Of a stretch of DNA of 64,000 nt, positions 53,863 through 62,906 are shown piece by piece. The notes below the pieces were generated by a model. The model was not told where the DNA came from. It was given only the letters and a program-made list of their open reading frames with translations, and ran no database searches. Positions within the stretch are counted from its first letter, which is position 1; each line of letters begins with the position of its first letter. The translations under genes and the position numbers were made by a program. The DNA is from Leuconostoc inhae (GTDB lineage Bacteria; Bacillota; Bacilli; Lactobacillales; Lactobacillaceae): the NCBI RefSeq assembly GCF_019656015.1, contig NZ_BPKW01000001.1, forward strand, positions 62,001 through 126,000, read 5' to 3'.

Positions 53863-54367
53863 AAAGCAACTAGCAATGATACCAAACGATGCACAGAGTT
53901 TGCCAAAAGTGGCAAAAAAAGTGTGGTTAATATACGATATGATTGCATTAGTAGTGGTCTTAGCAATCGGAATAGCAAGTAATCTATTTTTGGATTTCAA
54001 GTGGCATAATCCTTTAACAATTTGGATTAATGTATTACTGGGATTTGTTTTGTTGATTATTATTGGTCATGCTGTTTTGATTCCTTATCGTTATCGCTTT
54101 CACAAATATATCTTGCATCAGGACGCTGTTTCTATTTATAAAGGATTTTTTCTACGTCAATCGGAAACAATTCCCTTGAATCGTATACAAAATGTTGATA
54201 CGATTCAGGGACCAATTTTAAAAATCTATCATTTGCAAAATGTGTCAATTGTCACAGCGGCACATGCCTTTAAAATTGAAGCAATTAATGAAGATGTGGC
54301 ACAGTATTTACGTAATCAGTTGATTACAGCAGCACGACAAGCACGTGAGGTAGATACAGATGACTAA
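53843..54367 (+). CDS. YdbS-like membrane protein with bacterial PH domain
   Basis: Protein of about 174 residues with two adjacent hydrophobic helices (about 35-55 and 62-82) and a DUF304/bPH2 domain (RYRFHKYILHQDAVSIYKG..., ESETIPLNRIQNVDTIQGP region). It overlaps the next gene by 8 bases, matching ydbS-ydbT pairs of unknown function. The start is uncertain: ATG 53843 overlaps the previous gene, ATG 53876 lies 13 bases after it; neither has a strong ribosome site. Confidence 0.8.
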   Translation: MPNVKNRKQLAMIPNDAQSLPKVAKKVWLIYDMIALVVVLAIGIASNLFLDFKWHNPLTIWINVLLGFVLLIIIGHAVLIPYRYRFHKYILHQDAVSIYKGFFLRQSETIPLNRIQNVDTIQGPILKIYHLQNVSIVTAAHAFKIEAINEDVAQYLRNQLITAARQAREVDTDD

Positions 54368-55829
54368 ACGCCAACATCAACCAAAAGTTGCGATTTTTTC
54401 AGAATCAATTGCTGCTATTCGGATGATTATCTTGCCAGCTTTTTTGCTTTTCTTTAAAAATGACAATCGTTGGCAGATGCAATTATTTGTCGTTATTGGT
54501 ATTTTGTTACTATCGTTAATAGTTGGCGTATTGAATTGGTGGTTCTTTGTTTATGACATCACGCCCCATGAAATTACCGTAACGCAAGGTATATTCGTGA
54601 AAAAACGTGCGCATATAACGTTTGAACGTGTTCAGACCATCACACGAACACAACCAATTTATTTTCAACCATTTGAAGTATTTAAAGTCAGTATAGAAAC
54701 TTCTGGTAAAAATGATGATAAACTTGAATTCAAGGCATTGCTCTTACCGCAAATTGAAGCCATTGAGACATTACGCAAACAAGCACAGACAAAAATAACA
54801 GACGAGACTATCGAAGTGGTATCGTCCAAAGTAGACGCACAGTATCAAATTAACAATCGCGATTTATGTGTATACGCTTTGACCTCCTTAGGTAGTTTAG
54901 GAACTGTAGGTCTGTTATTTGCAGCTGTGACAACAGTGACTGAATTTTTGCCGAAGGGTTTTCAAAACTATCTTGATCAGTGGATAAATAATCAAACAGT
55001 TGAAATATATGCTATGTTAATAGTATTTGTGATTATTGTTGGTTTTTTCAGTGCATTCATACGCTTGTATAATCGCTATTTTCAATTTACCATTTCTCGT
55101 ACAGGAGCACATTTAAATATCACACGTGGTCTTTTGACAAAACAAAACATGCAGGTAAGGGCCTCGCGTATTCAAGCTGTTCATTATGAACAATCGTTGT
55201 TACGGCGATTAGTACATCTTGTATCTATTAACGTTTTATTATCATCATCAATTGTAGATAAGAATGATCAGACAAAGCAAACACTTATTATGCCAGTCAT
55301 CAAAGAAGTTGAAGCGACAAATGTTTTAAAGCAGTTTTTACCAAAATATCATGTTTTACAGCCTTTGAAAGCGTCAACGGTTTCAAAAGCATTAGTTTAT
55401 CAATTACGCTACATTCTTATGCTTGACTGCCTCATAATAGGTAGCGTGTTGATTTTGTATAGCATGATCAAATACATGATAAATCTGCATGTGCCATATG
55501 AATTACCAATTTTAATTTTATTAGCTGCCATAACTGTTTGTTATTCGCTTGTAGTTGCCTATGTTAAGATGGCAAATCAAGGCCTGTACTTTGATGATGA
55601 TTATTTAATCATACAAACAGCGTTAAATTTGACAAAACATACCTATTTTATACCGCGAGAAAAGATTCAAGGTCTCCAAACGTCACAAAGTTATTTTATG
55701 ATGCGTAAAAAAGCACAGCATTTTACTATTGTTGTACGGGATAGCGATTCAGCGCAATATCTGACATTACGGTATCTTAAGCAGTCAGAGGTACATAAAA
55801 TTGAAAGCTGGCTAACACGTGTCAAGTAA
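54360..55829 (+). CDS. YdbT-like membrane protein with repeated PH domains
   Basis: Protein of 489 residues with three helix-pair plus bPH2 (DUF304) units, around 25-130, 170-310 and 345-489; each unit has an R-x-x-I/V-Q motif (FERVQTI, ASRIQAVHYEQ, REKIQGLQTSQ). Partner of the smaller protein before it. Known pairs are implicated loosely in envelope or bacteriocin tolerance; function here not shown. Confidence 0.85.
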   Translation: MTKRQHQPKVAIFSESIAAIRMIILPAFLLFFKNDNRWQMQLFVVIGILLLSLIVGVLNWWFFVYDITPHEITVTQGIFVKKRAHITFERVQTITRTQPIYFQPFEVFKVSIETSGKNDDKLEFKALLLPQIEAIETLRKQAQTKITDETIEVVSSKVDAQYQINNRDLCVYALTSLGSLGTVGLLFAAVTTVTEFLPKGFQNYLDQWINNQTVEIYAMLIVFVIIVGFFSAFIRLYNRYFQFTISRTGAHLNITRGLLTKQNMQVRASRIQAVHYEQSLLRRLVHLVSINVLLSSSIVDKNDQTKQTLIMPVIKEVEATNVLKQFLPKYHVLQPLKASTVSKALVYQLRYILMLDCLIIGSVLILYSMIKYMINLHVPYELPILILLAAITVCYSLVVAYVKMANQGLYFDDDYLIIQTALNLTKHTYFIPREKIQGLQTSQSYFMMRKKAQHFTIVVRDSDSAQYLTLRYLKQSEVHKIESWLTRVK

Positions 55830-55835
55830 AAACAC

Positions 55836-55864
55836 TTGACATAGTCATCAATTAGTGAGATACT
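55836..55864 (+). promoter_or_regulatory. rpsP promoter
   Basis: TTGACA, 17-base spacer, GATACT. The -35 is part of an inverted repeat TGTCAAGT-AAAAAC-ACTTGACA (55820-55841). Confidence 0.7.
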
Positions 55865-55918
55865 AATTAAGTAAATTAATGTGTAAAAAACACAAAAGAA
55901 AATTGGAGGACATTAAAT

Positions 55919-56332
55919 ATGTCAGTTAAAATCCGTTTGAAGCGTATGGGTGCCAAGAAGCGTCCTTTCTACCGTGTCGTGATCGCTGATTCACGCTCAC
56001 CTCGTGATGGCCGTTTCATCGAAACAGTTGGTACATACAACCCAATCACACAACCTGCAGAAATCAAGTTAGACGAAGAAAAGATTTTGTCATGGTTGAG
56101 CAATGGTGCACAACCATCAGAAACTGTTCGCAACTTGTTGAGCAATGCTGGTATCTTGGCAAAGCATAATGAATCAAAGTCTGGTAAGAAGCCAGCCGCT
56201 GCTAAGCCTGCTGCATCAGCAGCAAAGCCAACAGAAAAGAATACTGTTGCTGAACTTAAAGCATATTTGAATGCTAAGGGCATCGAATTTGCTTCATCAG
56301 CAAAAAAAGCTGATTTGTTAGCATTAGTATAA
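55919..56332 (+). CDS. rpsP: Ribosomal protein S16 with C-terminal HeH/SAP-like extension
   Basis: The first 90 residues are standard S16 ([24 protein letters not shown]...). Unlike the usual length of about 90, the protein continues to 137 residues: an Ala/Lys/Pro linker (about 92-106) and then a helix-extended-helix motif [16 protein letters not shown]...KKADLLALV of HeH/SAP type, which binds nucleic acid in other proteins. TTGGAGG precedes the ATG. Codon use is of a highly expressed gene throughout, including the extension, so it is genuinely translated. Confidence 0.93.
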   Translation: MSVKIRLKRMGAKKRPFYRVVIADSRSPRDGRFIETVGTYNPITQPAEIKLDEEKILSWLSNGAQPSETVRNLLSNAGILAKHNESKSGKKPAAAKPAASAAKPTEKNTVAELKAYLNAKGIEFASSAKKADLLALV

Positions 56333-56339
56333 TTTAAGT

Positions 56340-56383
56340 AAAGAGACAACAATCATAATTATTTATGATTATTGTCTCTTTTT
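56340..56383 (+). terminator. Terminator after rpsP
   Basis: AAGAGACAA and AATCATAA pair with TTATGATT and TTGTCTCTT with one mismatch, then TTT. Confidence 0.85.
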
Positions 56384-56443
56384 GTTATTAGGGTGATATC
56401 AATCAATGTATAAAACAATTTTGCCAATTAATCTTACATCAGC

Positions 56444-56449
56444 TATAAT
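56444..56449 (+). promoter_or_regulatory. -10 box of the nucleotidase gene
   Basis: TATAAT about 58 bases before the start; -35 not clear. Confidence 0.4.
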
Positions 56450-56506
56450 GAAATTATCCAAATATGGAAACGCTTTCTTTAATTCTGATAATAATGGAGA
56501 AGATAA

Positions 56507-57103
56507 ATGGTTATGAAACCTAAATTATTTTTAGATATGGATAATGTATTGGTTGATACGTTATCAATTTTAAATGCTATTGATATGAAGTCAGAAAAAG
56601 TAAAAAAGCCGGATCAAATACCTGGCGTTTTTCGCGATTTACCACCGATGTCTGGCGCTATTGAAGCTGTTCAATCGTTAGCAGAAAACTATGAACTACA
56701 TATTTTGTCAACTGCACCATGGAAAAATGCCAGTGCTTGGCAAGATAAATTACTTTGGCTTGCACAATATTTTGGGGATGACAAGCAAAGTCCGTTTTAT
56801 AAGCGGGTGACATTAACGCATGATAAAAGTTTAGCACATGGTGTTGGTGGCATTTTAATCGATGATCGTCCTTATCATGGTGCGAGCCAATGGAACGATG
56901 ACGCAACAGATAGTTTATGGCTTCAGTATGGTTACGATGAGCGCTTAGTGTGGTCAGATCAATTAGTGACATATTTGACTGCAGTTGCTCAGTCCTATAA
57001 GACATTCGGCACACTACGCTTAAGTGCAGAAACAGTAGCAACGCAGAGTGGTTATCAACTTTATGGTCGCACTGATAGCTTTGAAAAAGCGCATTGGGAA
57101 TAG
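56507..57103 (+). CDS. 5'(3')-deoxyribonucleotidase-like HAD phosphatase
   Basis: HAD-superfamily protein of 198 residues with motif I FLDMDNVLVD (8-17), motif II STAP (near 68), and motif IV LIDDRPYHG (near 117), the pattern of the NT5C family that dephosphorylates deoxynucleotides. TGGAGAAG precedes the ATG. Monocistronic with its own terminator. Confidence 0.85.
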   Translation: MVMKPKLFLDMDNVLVDTLSILNAIDMKSEKVKKPDQIPGVFRDLPPMSGAIEAVQSLAENYELHILSTAPWKNASAWQDKLLWLAQYFGDDKQSPFYKRVTLTHDKSLAHGVGGILIDDRPYHGASQWNDDATDSLWLQYGYDERLVWSDQLVTYLTAVAQSYKTFGTLRLSAETVATQSGYQLYGRTDSFEKAHWE

Positions 57104-57106
57104 AAC

Positions 57107-57138
57107 AAAAAGTAATCAATCAGTTGATTACTTTTTTT
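57107..57138 (+). terminator. Terminator after the nucleotidase gene
   Basis: AAAAAGTAATCAA-TCAG-TTGATTACTTTTT then TT. Confidence 0.88.
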
Positions 57139-57170
57139 GACGTATTTTGAACAAATGTGGTATAAAAATG

Positions 57171-57199
57171 TTGCAAATAGATTTAAAAAGAGGTATTCT
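57171..57199 (+). promoter_or_regulatory. fru operon promoter
   Basis: TTGCAA, 17-base spacer, TATTCT. Confidence 0.55.
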
Positions 57200-57209
57200 A
57201 TTCTTATAA

Positions 57210-57223
57210 AGAAAGCGCTTACA
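57210..57223. promoter_or_regulatory. cre site (CcpA) of the fru operon
   Basis: AGAAAGCGCTTACA matches the cre consensus except the first base; it lies just downstream of the predicted transcription start, a position typical of repression. Confidence 0.75.
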
Positions 57224-57239
57224 TTAAGTGAGGAAAACA

Positions 57240-57992
57240 ATGATTGTAGAAGAAAGACAGGAAAGACTTTTAGCCGTAATTCAAAAGCATCAGTTTATTT
57301 CCTTGCAGGAACTAAAGGGGGTTACGCAAACATCTATTTCAACCATACGACGCGATTTAGCCGTGTTAACCAATAAAGGTTTAGTAAAGCGTGTGCATGG
57401 TGGTGTTGAATTTATTGCTCAAAATAAAAAATCATCGACAGTCAATGAACGCAGGCCGATTTATCAAGCTGATAAACAAAAAATCGCGAAACGAGCGGTA
57501 CAACGGTTGCAAGGTGGCGAGACACTTTTTTTAGACGCTGGGTCAACAACAGGCGAAGTTATTGCGTATTTAGCGGATAAGAAACCTGCGGTTACAGTTG
57601 TTACCAATTCAGTTCATCATGCAGCCAACCTATCAGACTTGATGATACCCGTGTTAATCATTGGAGGACAAGTAAAACAAACGACAGATGCCGTAATAGG
57701 TGCAGCTGCAGTTGAACAGATTAAAAATATGGTATTTGATGTTAGTTTTGTTGGCGCTGATGGTATATCTGTTGAATTTGGACTAACAACACCAGATTTA
57801 GAGGAAGCTGCTGTTAAACGCGCAGTGGTTGAACGTTCTCACGTGAGTTATGTGTTGGCAGATGCCAGCAAAATTGGCATTGCCTCATTTGCTAAGGCGG
57901 TTGCATTGAAAGAGGTTGTCTTGGTTACGACCAATTTAGTGTCAAAGCAACGTGATGAACTGAAGCAGGTTATGACCGTTTTAGAAGCATAG
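57240..57992 (+). CDS. fruR: DeoR-family repressor of the fructose operon
   Basis: Regulator of 250 residues: N-terminal winged HTH (RQERLLAVIQKHQFISLQEL, SISTIRRDLAVL) and a C-terminal sugar-phosphate sensor domain (LDAGSTTGEV, near 95; DVSFVGADGIS). Fructose-1-phosphate is the usual effector in this subgroup. ATG 57240 follows GTGAGG; a GTG four codons earlier is less likely. Confidence 0.92.
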   Translation: MIVEERQERLLAVIQKHQFISLQELKGVTQTSISTIRRDLAVLTNKGLVKRVHGGVEFIAQNKKSSTVNERRPIYQADKQKIAKRAVQRLQGGETLFLDAGSTTGEVIAYLADKKPAVTVVTNSVHHAANLSDLMIPVLIIGGQVKQTTDAVIGAAAVEQIKNMVFDVSFVGADGISVEFGLTTPDLEEAAVKRAVVERSHVSYVLADASKIGIASFAKAVALKEVVLVTTNLVSKQRDELKQVMTVLEA

Positions 57993-58002
57993 AGGGGAAA
58001 TT

Positions 58003-58914
58003 ATGATTTATACAGTCACTTTGAATCCATCATTGGATTTTATAACACGTTTGAAAACATTGACATTAGGTGAAACAAATCGTGCTGATTCAGAAACTAT
58101 TTTTCCAGGCGGTAAGGGTATTAATGTGAGCCGACTGCTAGGTCAATTAGCTATTGATAATACAGCTTGGGGATTTCTTGGGGGTTTTACCGGAGATCAT
58201 TTAAAAAACGCCTTAATTGAACCACATTTAGTACAAGATTTTACATCAATAGCTGGTAATACTCGTATCAATTTAAAAATCAAGGCAACAAACGAAACAG
58301 AAATTAATGCGACAGGACCAGCAATTACTGAACAAGAGTTGGCAATGTTTTTTCAAAAATTTGATTGTTTAACGAGTCATGACGTTGTTATTCTTTCAGG
58401 CAGTGTGCCTAAAAGCCTGAATAATCAGGTTTATCAACAAATGTTACAAAAAATCCAGGGATGTGGTGCACGATTTGTTATTGATACGACTGGACAACAA
58501 TTAAAAGAGGCCTTATCAGCTCAACCATTACTAGTCAAACCAAATCGCAGCGAATTAGCACAATTGTATGGGACTGATTTAGCTACGCAAGCTGATCTCT
58601 TACGATGGGGCAGACAATTGATAAAAGATGGGGCCAAACATGCTATTGTGTCACTTGCTGGCGACGGTGCGCTACTTTTTACGCAACAGACACAGTATTT
58701 TGCAAAACCAATTAAAGGTCAAGTTCAAAATTCAGCCGGTGCTGGTGATTCAATGATTGCCGGTTTTATCGGTACATGGTTACAATCTCAAGATGTATTA
58801 GAAAGTTTTAAAATTGCTGTAGCTAGCGGTACTGCAACAGCCTTTAGTAATGATATAGCAACAAAACAAAAAATTGAGGAAATTTATCAGCAGGTTAGTA
58901 TCACAACTATTTGA
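58003..58914 (+). CDS. fruK: 1-phosphofructokinase
   Basis: PfkB-family kinase of 303 residues converting fructose-1-phosphate to fructose-1,6-bisphosphate. N-terminal TLNPSLDF, GGKGINVSRLL (near 37) and C-terminal signature NSAGAGDSMIAGF with catalytic Asp (near 247). GAGGGGAAA precedes the ATG. In an obligate heterofermenter the product needs aldolase or a phosphatase, which makes its presence of interest. Confidence 0.93.
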   Translation: MIYTVTLNPSLDFITRLKTLTLGETNRADSETIFPGGKGINVSRLLGQLAIDNTAWGFLGGFTGDHLKNALIEPHLVQDFTSIAGNTRINLKIKATNETEINATGPAITEQELAMFFQKFDCLTSHDVVILSGSVPKSLNNQVYQQMLQKIQGCGARFVIDTTGQQLKEALSAQPLLVKPNRSELAQLYGTDLATQADLLRWGRQLIKDGAKHAIVSLAGDGALLFTQQTQYFAKPIKGQVQNSAGAGDSMIAGFIGTWLQSQDVLESFKIAVASGTATAFSNDIATKQKIEEIYQQVSITTI

Positions 58915-58932
58915 TAAATACGAGGAAATGTC

Positions 58933-60852
58933 ATGAAAATAAGTGAATTGTTATTACCAGAGGTGATGATTTTAGATTTAAAAGCGACAACAAAGCAAGC
59001 GGCTTTTGATGAAATGATCGATCAACTTTATGCAACTGATCGCATTACGAACAAATCAGAATTTTTAAAGGGTATTTTGGCACGTGAAGCACAGACAACA
59101 ACAGGTTTAGGTGATGGCATTGCGATGCCCCATTCGAAAAATAATGCGGTCAAGCAGCCCACTGTAGTCTTTGCGCGATCAAAAAATGGTGTTGATTACG
59201 ATGCCATGGATGGGAAACCCGTCCATTTACTGTTTATGATAGCAGTACCGGCTAATGCTAATAACACACATTTGGAAGCGCTAGCCAGCCTATCACGTTA
59301 TTTGCTACAAGATGGCTTTATGGATAAATTAAAGCAAGCAGAGACACCAGCTAAAGTAGTTAGTCTGTTTACAGAACAAGAAGCGGAATCAACTGAAGTA
59401 GTTGTTGATGATGATGCACCATATCTTGTTGCTGTAACAGCATGTACGACTGGTATTGCACATACTTATATGGCCGAAGAATCGTTGAAAAAACATGCTG
59501 AAAAACTCGGTATTCGCATTAAAGTTGAAACAAATGGTGCCGGTGGTGTAGGGAACAAGTTAACAGATACAGATATTGCACACGCACAAGGGGTGATTAT
59601 AGCAGCTGATAAAAAAGTTGATATGGCACGTTTTGATGGCAAGCCATTAATCAATCGACCAGTAGCAGATGGCATTCGTAAGCCAGATGAATTAATCGAT
59701 TTGGCACTTCGTCAAACAGCCCCTATTTACCATACTAACGAACCTAGGCAACAATCAACAGAAGCACCACAATCAATTGGTAAGGCATTTTATCGTCATC
59801 TCATGAGTGGTGTATCAAGTATGTTACCATTCGTTATTGGTGGCGGTATTGCCATAGCGTTTGCCTTCTTAATTGACCAAAGTTTAGGTGTGCCAAACAG
59901 TGCATTATCAAGTTTGGGAACTTATCACCCAATTGCTGCGCTTTTTAAACAAATTGGTGGCGCAGCGTTTGGTTTCATGTTACCAGTTTTGGCAGGATAT
60001 ATTGCCTATTCAATTGCTGAAAAACCAGGATTAGTGGCTGGATTCGTAGCCGGGGCATTGTCTGCCAATGGTTACAATCTCTACAATGTTGGCTTAGATG
60101 CCAACCATTTGCCAATTCCTTCAGGATTTTTAGGAGCTTTGGTCGGTGGTTTCTTAGCCGGTGGTATTATGCTTTTGCTCAAAAAGGTATTCCAAAAATT
60201 GCCTAAGTCATTAGATGGCATTAAATCAATTTTGTTCTATCCAGTATTAGGGGTCTTATTAACTGGATTTGCGATGTTACTGATTAATATTCCAATGTCA
60301 GCAATCAACACTGGTTTGAATAATTTCTTATCTGGCTTGGATGGCACCAATGCCGTACTCTTAGGTGCCATACTTGGCGGTATGATGTCAATTGATATGG
60401 GTGGCCCAATTAACAAAGCGGCCTATGTCTTTGGAACAGGCACTTTAGCAGCAACGGTTGCAAGTGGTGGCTCAGTGATTATGGCAGCTGTCATGGCTGG
60501 TGGTATGGTACCACCATTGGCAGTGTTTGTAGCCACACTATTATTCAAACATAAGTTTGATCAGCAAGAACGACAAGCAGGATTGACTAACATTGTTATG
60601 GGACTATCTTTCATTACAGAAGGGGCCATCCCATTTGCAGCAGCAGATCCAGTACGTGCCATTCCAAGTTTCATGGTTGGCTCAGTGTTGTCTGGCGGAC
60701 TAGTCGGTTTGGCTGGCATTAAATTGTTAGCACCGCATGGTGGTATCTTCGTGATTGCCTTGACAAGTTCACCATTGCTATACCTGCTCTTTATAGCAAT
60801 CGGGGCTGTTGTTTCTGGCATCGTTTACGGTTCTTTCAAAAAAGCAGCATAA
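58933..60852 (+). CDS. fruA: PTS fructose-specific enzyme IIABC
   Basis: Multidomain carrier of 639 residues in order IIA-IIB-IIC. IIA: phospho-His67 in GIAMPHSK. IIB (about 163-260): phospho-Cys171 in TACTTGIAHTYMA. IIC (about 285-639): multi-helix membrane domain with MSIDMGGPINKAAYVFG and LSFITEGAIPFAAADP. It imports fructose as fructose-1-phosphate for FruK. Part of fruRKA, ended by a strong terminator. Confidence 0.95.
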   Translation: MKISELLLPEVMILDLKATTKQAAFDEMIDQLYATDRITNKSEFLKGILAREAQTTTGLGDGIAMPHSKNNAVKQPTVVFARSKNGVDYDAMDGKPVHLLFMIAVPANANNTHLEALASLSRYLLQDGFMDKLKQAETPAKVVSLFTEQEAESTEVVVDDDAPYLVAVTACTTGIAHTYMAEESLKKHAEKLGIRIKVETNGAGGVGNKLTDTDIAHAQGVIIAADKKVDMARFDGKPLINRPVADGIRKPDELIDLALRQTAPIYHTNEPRQQSTEAPQSIGKAFYRHLMSGVSSMLPFVIGGGIAIAFAFLIDQSLGVPNSALSSLGTYHPIAALFKQIGGAAFGFMLPVLAGYIAYSIAEKPGLVAGFVAGALSANGYNLYNVGLDANHLPIPSGFLGALVGGFLAGGIMLLLKKVFQKLPKSLDGIKSILFYPVLGVLLTGFAMLLINIPMSAINTGLNNFLSGLDGTNAVLLGAILGGMMSIDMGGPINKAAYVFGTGTLAATVASGGSVIMAAVMAGGMVPPLAVFVATLLFKHKFDQQERQAGLTNIVMGLSFITEGAIPFAAADPVRAIPSFMVGSVLSGGLVGLAGIKLLAPHGGIFVIALTSSPLLYLLFIAIGAVVSGIVYGSFKKAA

Positions 60853-60855
60853 TCT

Positions 60856-60891
60856 AAAACCTAATCGATAAACTATCGATTAGGTTTTTTT
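60856..60891 (+). terminator. Terminator after fruA
   Basis: 15-bp stem (60856-60870 with 60874-60888), AAC loop, T-run. A second small palindrome GATAGCA-GTT-TGCTATC lies at 60908-60924 near the next promoter (TATAAT at 60944). Confidence 0.9.
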
Positions 60892-60987
60892 GATTATCTT
60901 CATAATTGATAGCAGTTTGCTATCTTTGTTATCATTGTTACTTTATAATTGATGATAGGTACACTACAGACTTTGAAGGAGAGCTTT

Positions 60988-62766
60988 ATGTTACTAAATT
61001 TTATCAATGTGATGTTAGTTTTTAGTATTGGCATACTATTAGTTAATATTGCTGCCGTTGTTTTAAATCGTCGTTGGGGGTGGTTTATTATAACAACCGT
61101 TGTCGAATTACTATTTGTTTACTTGGTACTCTATATACAATTACCGCCTAAAAATTTGACAACATTATTGAATGTCAATATTTTATTAGCTGTTGTTGCA
61201 GCAATCATTAATTTTATTGGTAATGCTGGATTATCTGCTGTAGATAAAGTACGCGAGCTTGGACAACATGACCGACATGTTAAAGTAACTGAAAAACAAG
61301 CGCATTTTTTGCGACGCTATTTGTTAGTATTATTGGCGCCAATTGTATTATGGCTAATTGTTAGTGCGACTGCTTTTGTCACACGAATAACGAGTATTAA
61401 TAACGTATATGATTCAATTCCAAAGCAAACCAAGCGTTCTGCTGAATTATTGACATCTGCTAAAGATATGCCAATTGCGCTAGCGCCTGATACGGCTAAA
61501 CGTAAAATGCAACAAAAATTTAGCGTCATTCCCAATTCGAATATGTATGAATTAGATGGTATGACCGCACAAATGGTTAATGGTGAGTACGTGTATGTGG
61601 CCACAGTTGAATTCAACGGTTTCTTCAAATGGCTCAAAAACAAATCAGTTCCTGGTTATTTCATCATTAGTGCGACAGATGTTAATGCACAACCTAAGTT
61701 TGTGAAAGAACCTTTGAAATATACAACATCGGCTTATTTGAACGATGATGCCGCACGTAAAATTTATGCTAAGGCACCAACTTATGCTAGTACTGGGCGC
61801 ATGAATTTAGAGATTGATGATAAAGGTAAACCTTACTATGTGCAAACACTGTATCGTGAATATGGTGTGTCAGGGCGCATGAAGTTCAACGAATTTAAGA
61901 CTGCTGTTCTTAACGCACAAACTGGGGATGTTGAAATTTATGCTGCCGATAAAGCACCAAAGTTCATTGATGCACCAATTACAAGTTCTGCGGCCAATCA
62001 AATGAATGAGTTCTATGGTCGTTATCAAAAGGGTTGGTGGAATCAAACATCTTTTGGTGCGAAACGCAATGTTAAAATACCGACGGATAATGGTATTTAC
62101 TCTGGCGGACAAATTACACCACTGATTGATTCTAAGGGCCATTTAGTGTATTTTACTGATTTTACATCAGGAAATAATGATCAAGATTCAGCTCTGGGCT
62201 ACTCACTTGTTGATGCGAAAACTGGTAAGTTGACTTACTATCGTGATACGCGTTCAGGATTAATGGATTCAGATGGTGCCATTAGTATTGCGGATAAAAT
62301 TTATCCAGAAAAGAAATGGCAAGCACATATGCCGATTTTGTATAACATTGACGGCACGCCAACTTGGGTTGTATCATTATTGGATACAAAAGGTATTTTT
62401 AAAAAATATGTATATATTAATGCCATAGATAATGACATTGTCATTGACGGTGATAACGCACAAGAATCTTTGGATGATTATCGTAAAGATTTAGCGGAAT
62501 CTACTTCTAATAATCGATCAACCGACCCTAAAACAGAAAAAGAAATGACCGGCAAGGTATCGCGCGTCGCGGTGACCAATGATGGCAAAACAACGATTGT
62601 GAATTTCATGCTTGAAAATCAATCAACAGTCTTCAAAATTGATTCAGACAGTAGTCCTACAGTTGTTTTCTTAAAGGCAGGCGACGAAGTTAGCTTTAAA
62701 GCTAACCTACTGGACAACGCGAAAATCGCAACAATTGATGATATAACAATTAAAGGTTTAAAATAA
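60988..62766 (+). CDS. Large membrane protein of unknown function
   Basis: Protein of 592 residues. Four hydrophobic helices (about 5-25, 30-50, 58-78, 108-130) are followed by a large extracellular-type region of about 440 residues with repeated beta-like blocks (YVYVATVEFNGFFKWLKNK, YYVQTLYREYGVSGR, YSGGQITPLIDSKGHLVYFTD). The last 60 residues (MTGKVSRVAVTNDGKTTIVNF) look like a separate beta-barrel or OB-like domain. No cysteine-based or LPXTG anchor. GGAGAG lies 4-6 bases before ATG 60988. I do not recognise the family; monocistronic with own terminator. Confidence 0.8.
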   Translation: MLLNFINVMLVFSIGILLVNIAAVVLNRRWGWFIITTVVELLFVYLVLYIQLPPKNLTTLLNVNILLAVVAAIINFIGNAGLSAVDKVRELGQHDRHVKVTEKQAHFLRRYLLVLLAPIVLWLIVSATAFVTRITSINNVYDSIPKQTKRSAELLTSAKDMPIALAPDTAKRKMQQKFSVIPNSNMYELDGMTAQMVNGEYVYVATVEFNGFFKWLKNKSVPGYFIISATDVNAQPKFVKEPLKYTTSAYLNDDAARKIYAKAPTYASTGRMNLEIDDKGKPYYVQTLYREYGVSGRMKFNEFKTAVLNAQTGDVEIYAADKAPKFIDAPITSSAANQMNEFYGRYQKGWWNQTSFGAKRNVKIPTDNGIYSGGQITPLIDSKGHLVYFTDFTSGNNDQDSALGYSLVDAKTGKLTYYRDTRSGLMDSDGAISIADKIYPEKKWQAHMPILYNIDGTPTWVVSLLDTKGIFKKYVYINAIDNDIVIDGDNAQESLDDYRKDLAESTSNNRSTDPKTEKEMTGKVSRVAVTNDGKTTIVNFMLENQSTVFKIDSDSSPTVVFLKAGDEVSFKANLLDNAKIATIDDITIKGLK

Positions 62767-62773
62767 AATTTAG

Positions 62774-62797
62774 GACGACTGATGCGGTCGTCTTTTT
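62774..62797 (+). terminator. Terminator after the unknown membrane protein
   Basis: GACGAC-TGATGCG-GTCGTC then T5. Confidence 0.85.
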
Positions 62798-62807
62798 GTT
62801 ATCATAA

Positions 62808-62848
62808 AGTGTAGTAAAAAAGTGTAGTGTGTAGTATAAAAGTGTAGT
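62808..62848 (+). repeat. Direct repeats upstream of ogt
   Basis: AGTGTAGT at 62808, 62821 and 62841 plus GTGTAGT at 62829, within 41 bases. Spacing is 13, 8 and 12 bases. They overlap the likely promoter region and may be regulator-binding sites or simple slippage products. Confidence 0.6.
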
Positions 62849-62906
62849 AAAATTAAATCGATTTTTAGATGACTACTATGATTAAACAAATAGGAGCAAA
62901 TAAATT

